Assembly (NCBI RefSeq): GCF_000758305.1
Contig: NZ_CP009458.1
Span: 1,178,001 to 1,242,000, forward strand
Direction of reading: 5' to 3'
Length of the DNA stretch: 64,000 nucleotides
From: Cedecea neteri
GTDB taxonomy: Bacteria; Pseudomonadota; Gammaproteobacteria; Enterobacterales; Enterobacteriaceae
Below are positions 52,661 through 63,290 of the stretch, one piece after another (the first letter of the stretch is position 1; each line of letters begins with the position of its first letter). Made by a program: the position numbers and the translations under genes. The notes below the pieces were generated by a model, which was given only the letters and a program-made list of their open reading frames with translations, had not been told where the DNA came from and searched no databases.

Positions 52661-53878
52661 ATGCAAAATCACGGCATCAAAAAAATCGTTCTCGCATACT
52701 CTGGCGGCCTCGACACTTCAGCCATCATTCCATGGCTGAAAGAGAACTACGGCGGCTGCGAAGTGGTCGCCTGTGTGGTGGATATCGGTCAGGATCGTGA
52801 AGATCTGAAAGGCGTTGAGCAGAAAGCGCTGCGCTCCGGGGCGTCTGAGTGCTACGTGGTCGATGCGCGTGAAGAGTTTATCAGCGACTATGTTTACCCT
52901 GTGCTGCAGACCGGGGCGCTGTATGAAGGCAGCTATCTGCTCGGCACTTCTATGGCACGTCCGCTGATCGCTAAAGCGCTGGTGGATGTGGCGAATAAAG
53001 TGGGCGCAGATGCGCTGTGCCACGGTGCAACCGGTAAAGGTAACGACCAGGTGCGTTTTGAATCTACCTGGGCCGCGTTGGCTCCTCACTTGAAGGTTGT
53101 TGCCCCGTGGCGTGAGTGGAACCTGCGTTCCCGTGAAGCGCTGCTCGACTACCTGAAAGAGCGTGATATCCCGACGACTGCCTCGCTGGAAAAAATCTAC
53201 AGCCGTGACGAAAACGCCTGGCATATTTCTACCGAAGGCGGCGTGCTGGAAAGCCCATGGAATGCCCCGAACAAAGACTGCTGGGTGTGGACCGTTGACC
53301 CGCAGGAAGCGCCGGATCAGGCTGAGCAGGTCACTGTGACCGTTAAGCAGGGCAAAGTTGTGGCCGTGAACGGGGAAGCGATGAGCCCGTTCAAGTGCCT
53401 GGAAACCCTGAACGCTATCGGGGCTAAGCACGGTATTGGCCGTATCGATATCGTTGAAAACCGTCTGGTGGGTATTAAGTCTCGTGGTTGCTATGAAACT
53501 CCAGGGGGCACCATTATGATGGCTGCGCTGCGTGGCGTTGAGCAGCTGGTGCTGGATCGTGACTCTTTCAAATGGCGTGAGCAGTTGGGTCTCGAAATGT
53601 CCTACGTCGTGTACGATGGCCGCTGGTTTGCACCGCTGCGTAAATCTCTGCAGGCATCTGCCGAGTCGCTGGCGGAAGAAGTGAACGGTGAAGTTGTGCT
53701 GCAGCTGTACAAAGGCCAGGTGACGGCGATTCAGAAAAAATCCCCGAACAGCCTCTACAGCGAAGAGTTTGCGACCTTTGGCGAAGATGAAGTTTACGAT
53801 CACAGCCACGCGGGCGGCTTTATCCGTCTGTTCTCGCTCTCTTCCCGTATCCGTGCGTTGAACGAACTTAAGAAGTAA
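52661..53878 (+). CDS. argG: Argininosuccinate synthase, short (about 400-residue) type
   Basis: A 405-residue enzyme that joins citrulline and aspartate using ATP. The ATP pyrophosphatase motif is '[16 protein letters not shown]' at about residues 12-27. '[13 protein letters not shown]' and '[13 protein letters not shown]' are citrulline and aspartate-site motifs. It is about 40 residues shorter than E. coli ArgG (447) and belongs to the common short type. Unlike E. coli, where argG is unlinked, it sits inside the arginine operon between argB and argH. I recall the same order in Serratia and Yersinia. Confidence 0.96.
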   Translation: MQNHGIKKIVLAYSGGLDTSAIIPWLKENYGGCEVVACVVDIGQDREDLKGVEQKALRSGASECYVVDAREEFISDYVYPVLQTGALYEGSYLLGTSMARPLIAKALVDVANKVGADALCHGATGKGNDQVRFESTWAALAPHLKVVAPWREWNLRSREALLDYLKERDIPTTASLEKIYSRDENAWHISTEGGVLESPWNAPNKDCWVWTVDPQEAPDQAEQVTVTVKQGKVVAVNGEAMSPFKCLETLNAIGAKHGIGRIDIVENRLVGIKSRGCYETPGGTIMMAALRGVEQLVLDRDSFKWREQLGLEMSYVVYDGRWFAPLRKSLQASAESLAEEVNGEVVLQLYKGQVTAIQKKSPNSLYSEEFATFGEDEVYDHSHAGGFIRLFSLSSRIRALNELKK

Positions 53879-53885
53879 TTTTTTA

Positions 53886-53920
53886 CCCTCACGTGTTCCC
53901 AGACCGGGAATGCGTGAGGG
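53886..53920 (+). other. Intercistronic stem-loop between argG and argH
   Basis: CCCTCACG (53886-53893) pairs with CGTGAGGG (53913-53920), and an inner TTCCC pairs with GGGAA beyond a 2-nt TG/TG mismatch, leaving a 5-nt loop. No T tract follows, so it is more likely a processing or mRNA-stability element than a terminator. Confidence 0.7.
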
Positions 53921-53956
53921 GCAAACGAATATCAATATGATGAATGGAGCATGACT

Positions 53957-55330
53957 ATGGCACTTTGGGGTGGGCGTTTTACTCAGGCAGCCGATCAACG
54001 GTTTAAGCAATTCAATGACTCTTTACGCTTTGACTATCGCCTGGCTGAGCAAGACATCGTAGGTTCTGTCGCCTGGTCCAAAGCGTTGGTCACCGTGGGT
54101 GTGCTGACTGAAGCTGAGCAACAGCAGCTTGAGCAGGCCCTGAAAGTCTTGCTGGAAGAAGTGCAGGTTAACCCGCAGGCTATTCTGGAAAGCGATGCGG
54201 AAGATATTCACAGCTGGGTGGAAGGCAAGCTGATCGATAAAGTCGGTGCGCTGGGTAAAAAACTCCATACTGGCCGTAGCCGCAACGATCAGGTCGCCAC
54301 CGACCTGAAACTGTGGTGCAAAATGCAAATCAGCGAACTGCTGGCAGCTACCCGCCAGGTGCAGCAGGCGTTAATTGAAACAGCTGAAGCTAATCAGGAT
54401 GCGGTGATGCCGGGCTATACGCACCTGCAGCGCGCGCAGCCGGTTACTTTTGCGCATTGGTGCCTGGCGTATGTTGAGATGCTGGCGCGCGATGAAAGTC
54501 GTTTGCAAAGCACTCTGCAGCGCCTGGACGTCAGCCCGCTGGGCAGCGGCGCGCTGGCAGGTACCGCCTATGAGATTGATCGCGAGCAGCTTGCCGGTTG
54601 GTTAGGTTTTGCTTCCGCGACCCGCAATAGCCTCGACAGCGTTTCTGACCGCGATCATGTGCTGGAACTGCTATCTAACGCTTCTATCGGCATGGTTCAC
54701 CTGTCCCGTTTCGCAGAAGATCTGATCTTCTTCAATACCGGGGAAGCAGGTTTTGTTGAGCTGTCCGATCGCGTGACTTCTGGTTCCTCCCTGATGCCGC
54801 AGAAGAAAAACCCGGATGCGCTGGAGCTGATTCGCGGCAAGTGTGGCCGCGTGCAGGGCGCCCTGACCGGTATGATGATGACCCTCAAAGGCCTGCCGCT
54901 GGCGTATAACAAAGACATGCAGGAAGACAAAGAAGGTCTGTTCGATGCCCTCGATACCTGGCTTGATTGTCTGCATATGTCCGTGCTGGTGCTGGACGGC
55001 ATTCAGGTTAAACGTCCTCGTTGCCAGGAAGCGGCTGAGCAAGGCTATGCCAACGCCACCGAGCTGGCGGATTACCTGGTTGCTAAAGGCGTGCCGTTCC
55101 GTGAAGCCCACCACATTGTCGGCGAGGCTGTCGTCGAAGCGATTAAACAAGGTAAGGCACTGGAAGCCTTAACCCTTGTCGATCTGCAGAAGTTCAGCGC
55201 GGTTATTGGCGACGATGTGTATCCGATCCTGTCGCTGCAGTCCTGCCTCGACAAGCGCGCCGCGAAAGGTGGTGTTTCACCTAAGCAGGTTGCTCAGGCT
55301 ATCGCTGACGCGAAACAGCGCCTGGTCTAA
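53957..55330 (+). CDS. argH: Argininosuccinate lyase
   Basis: A 457-residue fumarase/aspartase-superfamily enzyme that splits argininosuccinate into arginine and fumarate. The family signature is '[18 protein letters not shown]' (about residues 280-297). '[16 protein letters not shown]' and '[17 protein letters not shown]' are the other conserved blocks. The ATG at 53957 gives [20 protein letters not shown] and the E. coli length. It is the last gene of argCBGH, and the OxyS terminator lies just beyond on the opposite strand. Confidence 0.97.
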   Translation: MALWGGRFTQAADQRFKQFNDSLRFDYRLAEQDIVGSVAWSKALVTVGVLTEAEQQQLEQALKVLLEEVQVNPQAILESDAEDIHSWVEGKLIDKVGALGKKLHTGRSRNDQVATDLKLWCKMQISELLAATRQVQQALIETAEANQDAVMPGYTHLQRAQPVTFAHWCLAYVEMLARDESRLQSTLQRLDVSPLGSGALAGTAYEIDREQLAGWLGFASATRNSLDSVSDRDHVLELLSNASIGMVHLSRFAEDLIFFNTGEAGFVELSDRVTSGSSLMPQKKNPDALELIRGKCGRVQGALTGMMMTLKGLPLAYNKDMQEDKEGLFDALDTWLDCLHMSVLVLDGIQVKRPRCQEAAEQGYANATELADYLVAKGVPFREAHHIVGEAVVEAIKQGKALEALTLVDLQKFSAVIGDDVYPILSLQSCLDKRAAKGGVSPKQVAQAIADAKQRLV

Positions 55331-55348
55331 TCCCCTCGAAATTTGAAC

Positions 55349-55476
55349 AAAAAAAAGCGGACATACTGTCCGCTAAAAGTTCACGTTGGCTTTAATAATT
55401 CGTCAGGTTCAGAGAACAGAGAGTCTCTGCAGCCGCGCGTCGTTCTGGGGTAAGTCAGAGCGATGCGCCTTGCTGT
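55349..55476 (-). ncRNA. oxyS: OxyS, oxidative-stress small RNA
   Basis: Divergent from oxyR, as in E. coli. The minus strand contains AAAGCCAACGTGAACTTTT (55376-55394), which matches the conserved linker of E. coli OxyS, followed by a terminator hairpin AGCGGACA/TGTCCGCT (55356-55374) and T8. A -10-like AATAAT lies at 55485-55490, putting the start near 55476 and giving about 128 nt (E. coli 109). The 5' half is only loosely similar. OxyS is an Hfq-binding regulator induced by OxyR. The terminator loop differs from the E. coli loop that pairs with fhlA. Confidence 0.82.
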
Positions 55477-55505
55477 TGCTGGCTATTATTCACCAACATC
55501 GCTTG

Positions 55506-55542
55506 ATAGGGATAATCGTTCGTTGCTATGCTATCTATCGCC
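55506..55542. promoter_or_regulatory. OxyR-binding region between oxyR and oxyS
   Basis: On the minus strand two 15-bp blocks (55528-55542 and 55506-55520) are spaced by 7 bp, as expected for an OxyR tetramer site. The second ends in CTAT and keeps the G4 and T6 consensus positions; the first is weak. The stretch closely resembles the E. coli oxyR-oxyS spacer as I remember it. Confidence 0.65.
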
Positions 55543-55572
55543 ATGAACTATCGTGGCGCAGGAGGATAGAGA

Positions 55573-56490
55573 ATGAATATTCGAGATCTTGAATACCTGG
55601 TGGCGCTGGCCGAGCACCGCCATTTTCGCCGGGCAGCGGATGCCTGTCACGTTAGCCAGCCGACCCTGAGCGGCCAGATTCGCAAGCTGGAAGATGAGCT
55701 GGGCGTTATGCTGCTGGAGCGTACCAGCCGTAAAGTGCTGTTCACCCAGGCAGGTTTGCTGCTGGTGGATCAGGCGCGGACGGTGCTGCGTGAAGTCAAA
55801 GTACTGAAAGAGATGGCCAGCCAGCAGGGCGAAGCCATGTCCGGCCCGCTGCACATTGGCCTGATCCCAACCGTGGGGCCTTATCTGCTGCCGCAAATTA
55901 TTCCTATGCTGCATCAGACCTTCCCTAAGCTGGAAATGTATCTGCATGAAGCTCAGACCCATCAGCTGCTGGCGCAGCTCGACAGCGGCAAGCTGGACTG
56001 CGCCATTCTGGCGCTGGTAAAAGAGAGCGAAGCGTTTATTGAGGTGCCGCTGTTTGATGAGCCGATGGTGCTGGCGGTTTATCAGGATCACCCGTGGGCG
56101 AACCGCGACCGCGTGCCGATGTCCGATTTGGCCGGTGAAAAGCTGCTGATGCTGGAAGACGGGCATTGCCTGCGCGATCAGGCTATGGGCTTTTGCTTTG
56201 AAGCGGGCGCGGATGAAGATACCCATTTCCGGGCAACAAGCTTAGAAACGCTGCGTAACATGGTAGCTGCAGGAAGTGGCATCACGCTTTTGCCAGCCCT
56301 GGCCGTGCCGCATGAGCGCCAGCGCGACGGTGTGGTTTATCTGCCGTGTTATAAACCAGAACCGCGTCGTACCATCGGCCTGGTTTATCGTCCGGGGTCA
56401 CCGCTGCGTAGCCGCTATGAGCAGCTGGCAGAGGCCATCCGCACGCAGATGGATGGCCATTTCGACTCAGCGTTAAAACAGGCGATTTAA
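55573..56490 (+). CDS. oxyR: Hydrogen-peroxide-sensing regulator OxyR
   Basis: A 305-residue LysR-family activator. The winged helix-turn-helix covers about 1-60 ('[19 protein letters not shown]'). The redox pair Cys199 and Cys208 is intact in '[15 protein letters not shown]', numbered as in E. coli. Peroxide forms the disulfide and turns on antioxidant genes and OxyS. Its 3' end overlaps that of sthA by 18 bp, convergently. Confidence 0.98.
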   Translation: MNIRDLEYLVALAEHRHFRRAADACHVSQPTLSGQIRKLEDELGVMLLERTSRKVLFTQAGLLLVDQARTVLREVKVLKEMASQQGEAMSGPLHIGLIPTVGPYLLPQIIPMLHQTFPKLEMYLHEAQTHQLLAQLDSGKLDCAILALVKESEAFIEVPLFDEPMVLAVYQDHPWANRDRVPMSDLAGEKLLMLEDGHCLRDQAMGFCFEAGADEDTHFRATSLETLRNMVAAGSGITLLPALAVPHERQRDGVVYLPCYKPEPRRTIGLVYRPGSPLRSRYEQLAEAIRTQMDGHFDSALKQAI

Positions 56491-57873
56491 GCCGTTAAGC
56501 GCCGCTACCCGGTAGGCTTCCGCCATTGTTGGGTAGTTAAAGGTGGTGTTAACGAAGTACTCAATGGTGTTACCGCCACCTTTCTGCTCCATAATCGCCT
56601 GGCCGATGTGAATAATTTCGGCCGCGCGCTCACCAAAGCAGTGGATCCCCAGAATTTCTTTCGTCTCACGGTGGAACAGAATTTTCAGCGTCCCGATGTT
56701 CATACCCACGATTTGCGCCCGCGCGAGATGTTTAAACTGCGCCCGGCCCACTTCGTAAGGCACTTTCATCGAGGTCAGCTGTTGTTCTGTTTTGCCCACG
56801 GAGCTGATTTCTGGAATGGTGTAGATGCCGGTTGGAATATCTTCAATCAGATGCCCCGTGGCTTCCCCTTTCACCAGCGCCTGAGCGGCGATACGACCCT
56901 GATCGTAGGCTGCTGAAGCCAGACTTGGGTAGCCGATAACGTCACCCACCGCGTAAATATGCGGCAGCGCGGTCTGATACATGCTGTTGACCTTGATCAG
57001 CCCACGGCTGTCCGCTTCCAGACCGATATTTTCCAGCGCCAGTGAATCTGTATTCCCGGTACGTCCGTTGGCGTAAAGCAGGCAATCCGCCTTCACTTTT
57101 TTGCCGGACTTCAGAGAAACAATCACGCCGTCGTCCACGCCTTCAATCTTCTCAAACTCTTCGTTGTGGCGAATAACCACACCGCTGTTCCAGAAGTGAT
57201 AGGAGAGCGAATCCGACATTTCCTGATCGAGGAAAGCCAGCAGGCGATCGCGAGTGTTGATCAGATCAACTTTGACGTTCATCCCGCGGAAGATCGACGC
57301 GTACTCACAGCCGATCACCCCGGCACCATAGATGATCACATGGCGCGGTTCGTGATGCAGGCTGAGAATGGAGTCGCTGTCGTAGATACGTGGGTGGGTA
57401 AAATCAACTTCTGGCGGGCGGTAAGGGCGAGAACCGCAGGCGATCACAAATTTCTCGGCGGTGTAGGTTTCGACCGACCCATCGTGGCACAGAAGCTCGA
57501 CAGTGTGCTCATCCACAAAGTGTGCATCGCCCTGCAGCATCTCGCAGCGGTTACGCTCGTAAAAGCCCTGGCGCATGCGGGTTTGCTGGTTAATCACGCT
57601 GTCGGCGTGGTTCAGGATGTCGGCAAAAGAGGAGCGGAGAAGGTGAGTGTGGTCGCTGTATAACGGGTTTTGATTGAATTCAATAATGCGGCTGACGGCG
57701 TGGCGGAGGGCTTTCGAAGGGATGGTGCCCCAATGGGTGCAACCGCCGCCGACATTGTGGTAGCGCTCAATCACCGCTACCCTGGCTCCTTGTTTCACCA
57801 GCCCCATGGCGGCACCTTCGCCTCCGGGACCGGAACCAATCACTATTGCGTCATAATCGTAGGTTTGTGGCAT
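56473..57873 (-). CDS. sthA: Soluble pyridine nucleotide transhydrogenase
   Basis: A 466-residue flavoprotein that moves reducing equivalents between NADPH and NAD+. The FAD motif is '[17 protein letters not shown]' at about residues 10-26; the second nucleotide motif is '[16 protein letters not shown]'. In the position of the redox-active disulfide of related reductases it has '[16 protein letters not shown]', with only one of the two Cys, which is diagnostic for this enzyme. It is convergent with oxyR and divergent from fabR. Confidence 0.97.
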   Translation of the reverse strand: MPQTYDYDAIVIGSGPGGEGAAMGLVKQGARVAVIERYHNVGGGCTHWGTIPSKALRHAVSRIIEFNQNPLYSDHTHLLRSSFADILNHADSVINQQTRMRQGFYERNRCEMLQGDAHFVDEHTVELLCHDGSVETYTAEKFVIACGSRPYRPPEVDFTHPRIYDSDSILSLHHEPRHVIIYGAGVIGCEYASIFRGMNVKVDLINTRDRLLAFLDQEMSDSLSYHFWNSGVVIRHNEEFEKIEGVDDGVIVSLKSGKKVKADCLLYANGRTGNTDSLALENIGLEADSRGLIKVNSMYQTALPHIYAVGDVIGYPSLASAAYDQGRIAAQALVKGEATGHLIEDIPTGIYTIPEISSVGKTEQQLTSMKVPYEVGRAQFKHLARAQIVGMNIGTLKILFHRETKEILGIHCFGERAAEIIHIGQAIMEQKGGGNTIEYFVNTTFNYPTMAEAYRVAALNGLNRLF

Positions 57874-58066
57874 GGTAAGGCTTACCTGTTTTTATACATA
57901 AAGGCAACACGATGGTAACATCAACCAGGAATTTCCCCAATTCTCGTTGTGCTTTTTCCCGCCTGGGCAGGTCAATGTTCCGTAAACAATCATTCACAAT
58001 ACACTATAAAAGCGGTAGCTTGATTCTCTGATATAGTTCCAGCTCTGTTTGAAGGATTCAGGCAAT

Positions 58067-58711
58067 ATGATGGGTGTAAGAGCGCAACAAAAAGAGAGAA
58101 CCAGGCGTTCTTTAGTCGAGGCAGCATTTAGCCAGCTAAGCGCCGAAAGAAGCTTTGCCAGCCTGAGCCTGCGTGAAGTTGCCCGCGAAGCCGGTATTGC
58201 GCCAACGTCATTTTATCGCCATTTCCGCGATGTTGATGAACTCGGTCTTACAATGGTAGACGAAAGTGGCCTGATGCTGCGGCAGTTAATGCGGCAGGCG
58301 CGGCAGCGCATCGCCAAAGGCGGCAGCGTGATTCGTACCTCAGTGTCAACGTTCATGGAGTTTATCGGCAATAACCCTAACGCTTTCCGCCTGTTGCTGC
58401 GTGAACGTTCGGGCACGTCTGCGGCGTTTCGTGCCGCAGTTGCTCGTGAAATTCAGCACTTCATCGCGGAACTTGCCGACTATTTAGAACTCGAAAATCG
58501 CATGCCTCGCAGCTTCACCGAAGCGCAGGCGGAAGCGATGGTCACGATTGTGTTTAGTGCAGGTGCCGAAGCGCTGGACGTTGATATTGAACAGCGTCGT
58601 CAGCTCGAAGAGCGACTGGTGTTGCAGCTACGTATGATCTCGAAAGGGGCGTACTACTGGTATCGCCGGGAACAAGAAAAAATGGCACTGGCTCATTTAT
58701 CCGAAGAGTGA
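58067..58711 (+). CDS. fabR: TetR-family regulator of unsaturated fatty acid synthesis FabR
   Basis: A 214-residue TetR-family repressor. The helix-turn-helix spans about 25-55 ('[20 protein letters not shown]'). The rest is the acyl-CoA/ACP-sensing domain, almost identical to E. coli around '[20 protein letters not shown]'. It represses fabB and fabA with long-chain acyl thioesters. The start is one of two adjacent ATG codons (58067 or 58070) with GAAGGA upstream. yijD follows by 11 bp. Confidence 0.95.
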   Translation: MMGVRAQQKERTRRSLVEAAFSQLSAERSFASLSLREVAREAGIAPTSFYRHFRDVDELGLTMVDESGLMLRQLMRQARQRIAKGGSVIRTSVSTFMEFIGNNPNAFRLLLRERSGTSAAFRAAVAREIQHFIAELADYLELENRMPRSFTEAQAEAMVTIVFSAGAEALDVDIEQRRQLEERLVLQLRMISKGAYYWYRREQEKMALAHLSEE

Positions 58712-58722
58712 AGGAACGAGCA

Positions 58723-59079
58723 ATGAAACAGTTACAAGATAGAGGTACGCTGGCGCTGGCGTTTATCGCTGGTCTGTCGATTAACGGATCTTTTGCCGCG
58801 CTGTTCAGCTCGGTTGTTCCGTTCTCGCTATTTCCTATTATCGCTCTGGTGCTGGCGGTTTATTGCCTGCATCAGCGCTATCAGAATCGTACGATGCCTG
58901 TTGGGTTACCGAGTCTTGCGGCGGCCTGTTTTGTGTTAGGCGTGCTGCTTTTTAGCTCAGTCGTTCGCGTTGAATACCCGGCGATTGGCTCTAACTTTAT
59001 CCCTTCGATTCTGTCGGTGGTTGTGCTGTTCTGGATTTTGTTTAAAGTTCGCTCCCGCAAATCAGAAGCGGCTGAGTAA
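58723..59079 (+). CDS. yijD: Inner-membrane protein YijD (DUF1422)
   Basis: A 118-residue membrane protein with about four hydrophobic segments (residues 10-28, 30-47, 63-80 and 88-106). It matches E. coli YijD throughout, for example '[20 protein letters not shown]' and '[16 protein letters not shown]'. No function is known. It lies 11 bp after fabR and is probably co-transcribed, so a membrane-lipid link is possible but unproven. Confidence 0.92.
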   Translation: MKQLQDRGTLALAFIAGLSINGSFAALFSSVVPFSLFPIIALVLAVYCLHQRYQNRTMPVGLPSLAAACFVLGVLLFSSVVRVEYPAIGSNFIPSILSVVVLFWILFKVRSRKSEAAE

Positions 59080-59093
59080 TCCCGATAAAAAGT

Positions 59094-59119
59094 AAAAAGG
59101 ACGCCTTGGCGTCCTTTTT
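59094..59119. terminator. Bidirectional terminator between yijD and trmA
   Basis: AAAAAGGACGCC and GGCGTCCTTTTT form a 12-bp stem around TT, giving T5 on plus and T5 on minus, so it serves both convergent genes. Confidence 0.93.
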
Positions 59120-60220
59120 CTATTTACGCGTGAGCAGTACGCCGCATTCCATGTGATGCGTGTACGGGAACTGGTCAAACAGCGCGAGGCGGGTGATGTT
59201 GTGAGTCTGGGATAATGTCTCCAGATTTTCGCAAAGCGTTTGTGGATTGCAGGAGATATAAAGGATGTGCGGGTAGGCCTGCACCATTTTTACCGTGTCA
59301 GCATCCAGGCCGCTGCGGGGCGGATCGACAAAAATGGTTTCGCACTGATAGCTTTTGAGATCGATTCCCTGCAGGCGGTTAAACTCCCTCACGCCGTTCA
59401 TTGCCTGGGTAAACTCTTCCGCCGCCATGCGGATGATCTGCACGTTCTCAATATTGTTGGCCGCGATGTTGTACTGTGCCGCAGCCACGGACGGTTTAGC
59501 GATTTCGGTCGCCAGCACGCGGTCGAAGTTGCGGGCCAGCGCCAGCGAGAAGTTGCCGTTCCCGCAGTAGAGCTCCAGCAGGTCGCCGCTTGAATTTTCT
59601 GTCGCGCTCAGTGCCCATTCCAGCATCTGAATATTCATGGCCGCGTTTGGCTGAGTAAAGCTGTTCTCAACCTGGCGGTAAATCATCTCTTTACCGGCAA
59701 CCGGCAGGCTTTCGTCGATAAAATCCTGGTCCAGCTCAATTTTGGTTTTCGTCGCGCGGCCAATTAGGTGCACGTTAAAACCACGGGCACGCAGACTGTC
59801 GCGCAGCGCCTCGGCATGCTTTTGCCATTCATCATCCAGTTTGCGGTGGTAGAGCAAAGACACCACAGCCTGATTGCTCAACGTCGTCAGGTAGTCAATC
59901 TGGAAAAGCTTATGGCGCAGAGCGGGAATATCGCGGACGCCGTCCAGCATGGCGGGCATCAGAGCGTTGATAAGCTCGCTGGCCGCCGGGAAACTGTTGA
60001 CCCTGATGCGGCTTTTGGTCTGCTGATCGAACATGATGTGATACAGGTCGTCACCTTCATGCCAGATGCGGAACTCAGCTCGCATGCGGTAGTGGCTTAC
60101 CGGTGAGCGGAATACCTCCGGGGCCGGTGCGGCAAAAGGCGCCATCATGCCTTCGAGGCGAGTGACTTTTTCCGCCAGTTGCGCGTCGTACTGATCTGTC
60201 GGGAGGTGTTCAGGGGTCAT
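59120..60220 (-). CDS. trmA: tRNA (uracil(54)-C5)-methyltransferase TrmA
   Basis: A 366-residue SAM-dependent enzyme that makes ribothymidine at position 54 of tRNAs. Catalytic Cys324 ('YISCNPQTL') and Glu358 ('HMECGVLL') are at the E. coli positions. The SAM motif is '[16 protein letters not shown]', and '[11 protein letters not shown]' is motif IV. Length equals E. coli. It is divergent from btuB across 378 bp. Confidence 0.97.
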   Translation of the reverse strand: MTPEHLPTDQYDAQLAEKVTRLEGMMAPFAAPAPEVFRSPVSHYRMRAEFRIWHEGDDLYHIMFDQQTKSRIRVNSFPAASELINALMPAMLDGVRDIPALRHKLFQIDYLTTLSNQAVVSLLYHRKLDDEWQKHAEALRDSLRARGFNVHLIGRATKTKIELDQDFIDESLPVAGKEMIYRQVENSFTQPNAAMNIQMLEWALSATENSSGDLLELYCGNGNFSLALARNFDRVLATEIAKPSVAAAQYNIAANNIENVQIIRMAAEEFTQAMNGVREFNRLQGIDLKSYQCETIFVDPPRSGLDADTVKMVQAYPHILYISCNPQTLCENLETLSQTHNITRLALFDQFPYTHHMECGVLLTRK

Positions 60221-60281
60221 GGCTAGCCATCCAGTCGGTCAATGAATACAAACTACGCGGCGATTGTAGGGATTCGACCCG

Positions 60282-60332
60282 GGATGTCCAGCCCGATCGC
60301 GTTAAGAAGTTCAGCCGGAAGTCTGGACATCC
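60282..60332. repeat. Inverted repeat in the trmA-btuB spacer
   Basis: GGATGTCCAG (60282-60291) is repeated in inverse orientation as CTGGACATCC (60323-60332), 31 bp apart. Read on the minus strand the right arm continues as GGATGTCC-AGACTTCC, two adjacent 8-mers with partial similarity to met boxes (5/8 and 6/8). It lies upstream of the riboswitch, where the trmA and btuB promoters should be. A regulatory site is inferred. Confidence 0.5.
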
Positions 60333-60354
60333 ATATAAGCCTAACGGTAGCATG

Positions 60355-60590
60355 GCTTTTCCGGCCTCCTGAGAGTTAAAAGGGAACCCAGTGTGATTCT
60401 GGGGCTGACGCGCAGCGGTAAGGAACGGCAAGATGAACGCATTATGCAGACACTGCTTTCTTATATAAGCGGGAAGTCCTCATCTTAATTAAGCCTCCAA
60501 GCCCGAAGACCTGCCGGAACGACGTCGCAAGTGATATGGCTATCGCGTGCTATTTGCCATATCTGCGGCATCCTATTCGAAAGCGGATGC
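60355..60590 (+). promoter_or_regulatory. Adenosylcobalamin riboswitch of btuB
   Basis: The 5' leader aligns by eye with the E. coli btuB leader: 'GCTGACGCGCAGCGGTAAGG' at about 60404-60423, and the B12 box AGCCCGAAGACCTGCCGG at 60499-60516. The expression platform is a hairpin GCATCC (60568-60573) / GGATGC (60585-60590) that takes in the weak Shine-Dalgarno just before btuB. Ligand binding is expected to block translation initiation. The promoter should lie just upstream (about 60335-60355), not resolved. Confidence 0.93.
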
Positions 60591-60598
60591 TTATATAA

Positions 60599-62443
60599 AT
60601 GATGATAAAGAAGGTTTCGCTGTTGACGGCTTTGTCCGCAACGGCTTTTTCAGTTTGGGCGCAGGACAGCAATACTGACAATACCCTGGTAGTGACTGCA
60701 AATCGTTTTCAGCAACCCCTGGAAACCGTACTTGCGCCGACGTCGGTGGTTACGCGTGAAGATATCGACCGCTGGCAGTCAAAATCTCTGATGGACGTGA
60801 TGCGCCGCCTGCCGGGGGTAGATATTGCGCAAAGCGGTGGCCTTGGTCAGCTCTCCTCCGTATTTATTCGTGGGACCAACTCCAGCCATGTGCTGGTCCT
60901 GATTGACGGCATCCGTCTGAATCAGGCCGGGGTGACCGGCTCTTCCGATCTCAGCCAAATCCCAGTCTCTCTTGTGCAGCGCGTAGAGTACATCCGTGGG
61001 CCTCGTTCAGCTGTCTATGGCTCTGATGCTATTGGCGGGGTCATCAACATTATCACTACTCGTGATAAAGACGGCACAACGCTGACGGCGGGAGTGGGCT
61101 CAAACGGCTACCAGAACTATGACGCTAGCACACAGCAAAAGCTGGGGGATAACACTCGCGTGACTCTGGCTGGCAACTATGAGTACACCAAAGGCTTTGA
61201 CGTTGTGGCTGATGGTAATACCGGCGGCCTGCGTCAGCCCGATCGCGACGGCTTTATGAGTAAATCTCTGTATGGGGCGCTTGAACACAACTTCTCTGAG
61301 CAATGGAGCGGTTTTGTACGTGGCTACGGTTATGATAACCGCACGGCCTATGACGGCAGCAGCTATATCCCCGGCGTGCTGGTGGATACCCGTCAGCTTT
61401 ACAGCCAGACATGGGACGCGGGGCTGCGCTTTAATAACGATATCTTCCATTCGCAGCTGATCTCCAGCTACGGACACAGCAAAGATTACAATTTCGATCC
61501 TCGCCTGGGTCGCTACGACTCAAGCGCTACTCTGGATGAAATCAAGCAGTACAACCTGCAATGGACGAACTCCGTCGATGTGGGGACAGGGAATATTGGC
61601 GCAGGCGTCGACTGGCAGAAACAGAGTACTGAGCCAGGCACAAACTATGTGACTGACGGCTACGATCAGCGTAATACCGGCGTTTATCTGACGGCGTTGC
61701 AAAAGGTGGGTGATTTCACCTTTGAAGGCGCCGCGCGTAACGATAACAACTCAGAGTTCGGTAATCACGGTACCTGGCAGAGTAGCGCCGCATGGGAATT
61801 CGTTGAGGGGTATCGCTTTATTGCCTCCTACGGTACGGCCTTTAAGGCGCCAAACCAGGGGCAACTGTTTGGCTTCTACGGGAACAGAGATCTGAACCCA
61901 GAAGAAAGCCGTCAGTGGGAAGGGGCATTTGAAGGGTTAACTTCCGGCGTGAACTGGCGCGTTTCGGGTTATCGCAACCTTGTTGATAACCTGATCGACT
62001 TCAACAGCGGGACGAATAGCTATTACAACGTCGGCAAGGCCAACATCAAAGGCATTGAAGGGACGGCTTCCTTTGATACCGGGCCCGTGCAGCACAGCGT
62101 TAGTTATGACTATGTTGATGCTCGCAATGGCCTGACCGATGCGCCGTTGGCGCGTCGCGCTAAACAACAGGTGAAGTACCAGCTTGACTGGGCGCTCTAC
62201 GATCTGGACTGGAGCGTAACTTATCATTACCTGGGCTCACGCTACGACACCGATTTCAATACCTATCAAACCGTGAAAATGGGCGGTGTCAGCCTGTGGG
62301 ATGTTGCCTTGTCGTATCCAGTCACGTCACAGCTGACCGTTCGTGGTAGAATAGCTAACCTGTTCGATAAAGATTACGAGACGGTTTATGGCTACCATAC
62401 TGCAGGACGGGAATACTACTTGTCTGGCAGCTACACCTTCTGA
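60599..62443 (+). CDS. btuB: Outer-membrane cobalamin receptor BtuB
   Basis: A 614-residue TonB-dependent receptor. The signal peptide ends at about residue 21 (VWA-Q). The TonB box is '[10 protein letters not shown]', the plug domain runs to about residue 155 ('[24 protein letters not shown]'), and 22 beta strands end with the outer-membrane signature 'YYLSGSYTF' and its terminal Phe. It imports vitamin B12 and is also a target of colicins and phages in E. coli. ATG codons at 60599 and 60602 are both possible; the first is better spaced from GGATGC. It overlaps murI by 56 bp. Confidence 0.97.
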   Translation: MMIKKVSLLTALSATAFSVWAQDSNTDNTLVVTANRFQQPLETVLAPTSVVTREDIDRWQSKSLMDVMRRLPGVDIAQSGGLGQLSSVFIRGTNSSHVLVLIDGIRLNQAGVTGSSDLSQIPVSLVQRVEYIRGPRSAVYGSDAIGGVINIITTRDKDGTTLTAGVGSNGYQNYDASTQQKLGDNTRVTLAGNYEYTKGFDVVADGNTGGLRQPDRDGFMSKSLYGALEHNFSEQWSGFVRGYGYDNRTAYDGSSYIPGVLVDTRQLYSQTWDAGLRFNNDIFHSQLISSYGHSKDYNFDPRLGRYDSSATLDEIKQYNLQWTNSVDVGTGNIGAGVDWQKQSTEPGTNYVTDGYDQRNTGVYLTALQKVGDFTFEGAARNDNNSEFGNHGTWQSSAAWEFVEGYRFIASYGTAFKAPNQGQLFGFYGNRDLNPEESRQWEGAFEGLTSGVNWRVSGYRNLVDNLIDFNSGTNSYYNVGKANIKGIEGTASFDTGPVQHSVSYDYVDARNGLTDAPLARRAKQQVKYQLDWALYDLDWSVTYHYLGSRYDTDFNTYQTVKMGGVSLWDVALSYPVTSQLTVRGRIANLFDKDYETVYGYHTAGREYYLSGSYTF

Positions 62444-63239
62444 TGCACATCCCACCGTGCTGGTTTTTGACTCCGGCGTTGGTGGGCTGTCCGTCTACAA
62501 TGAGATTCGGCAGCTTCTGCCGGATCTTCATTACATCTACGCCTTCGATAACGTGGCGTTTCCTTACGGCGAAAAGAGCGAAGAGTTTATCGTCGACCGG
62601 GTGGTCTCAATAGTGACTGCTGTCCAGCAGCATTATCCTTTAGCCCTCGCTGTTATTGCCTGTAATACTGCAAGCACTGTTTCCCTCCCTGCTTTACGCG
62701 AAAAGTTCGACTTCCCTGTTGTTGGCGTTGTGCCTGCTATTAAACCGGCTGCGCGTTTGACGACAAATGGGGTTGTGGGTCTGTTGGCCACACGCGGCAC
62801 GGTCAAGCGTCCTTATACCCACGAGCTTATCTCCCGATTTGCTACCGAATGCAAAATTGAGATGCTGGGTTCTGCCGAACTGGTGGAGCTGGCTGAGGCG
62901 AAGCTTCATGGTGAGCCTGTGCCGCTGGACGAGCTGCGTAAAATCCTGCGTCCGTGGTTACGGATGTCGGAGCCGCCGGATACCGTTGTATTAGGCTGCA
63001 CGCATTTCCCTCTATTACAGGAAGAGCTGCTGGAAGTGTTACCTGAGGGAACGAGGCTGATTGATTCCGGTGCCGCGATTGCAAGGCGTACCGTTTGGTT
63101 ACTGGAACATGAAGCGCCTGAAGCGGCGTCTGCAGATTCGAATATTGCTTATTGTATGGCGTTTACGCCTGAAACTGCGCAATTAATGCCCGTTTTGCAA
63201 CGTTACGGCTTTGAAAGGCTCGAAAAACTGGCACTTTAG
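62388..63239 (+). CDS. murI: Glutamate racemase MurI
   Basis: A 283-residue cofactor-independent racemase that makes D-glutamate for peptidoglycan. The two catalytic Cys lie in '[16 protein letters not shown]' and '[13 protein letters not shown]', and the substrate motif is '[15 protein letters not shown]'. The N-terminal extension ([17 protein letters not shown]) seen in enterobacteria, where it binds the UDP-MurNAc-Ala activator, is present. The first 56 bp overlap the 3' end of btuB in another frame, as in E. coli. The rrn promoters follow. Confidence 0.97.
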   Translation: MATILQDGNTTCLAATPSDAHPTVLVFDSGVGGLSVYNEIRQLLPDLHYIYAFDNVAFPYGEKSEEFIVDRVVSIVTAVQQHYPLALAVIACNTASTVSLPALREKFDFPVVGVVPAIKPAARLTTNGVVGLLATRGTVKRPYTHELISRFATECKIEMLGSAELVELAEAKLHGEPVPLDELRKILRPWLRMSEPPDTVVLGCTHFPLLQEELLEVLPEGTRLIDSGAAIARRTVWLLEHEAPEAASADSNIAYCMAFTPETAQLMPVLQRYGFERLEKLAL

Positions 63240-63290
63240 CGCCATTTTGAGTAAAAAAACGACGCTTGAAAGTTTTTTTCAAATTAGGGG

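Noticed and set aside
52718..54010. A 430-codon minus-strand frame opposite argG and the start of argH
   Set aside because: It crosses two certain genes and the hairpin between them, with no family similarity.
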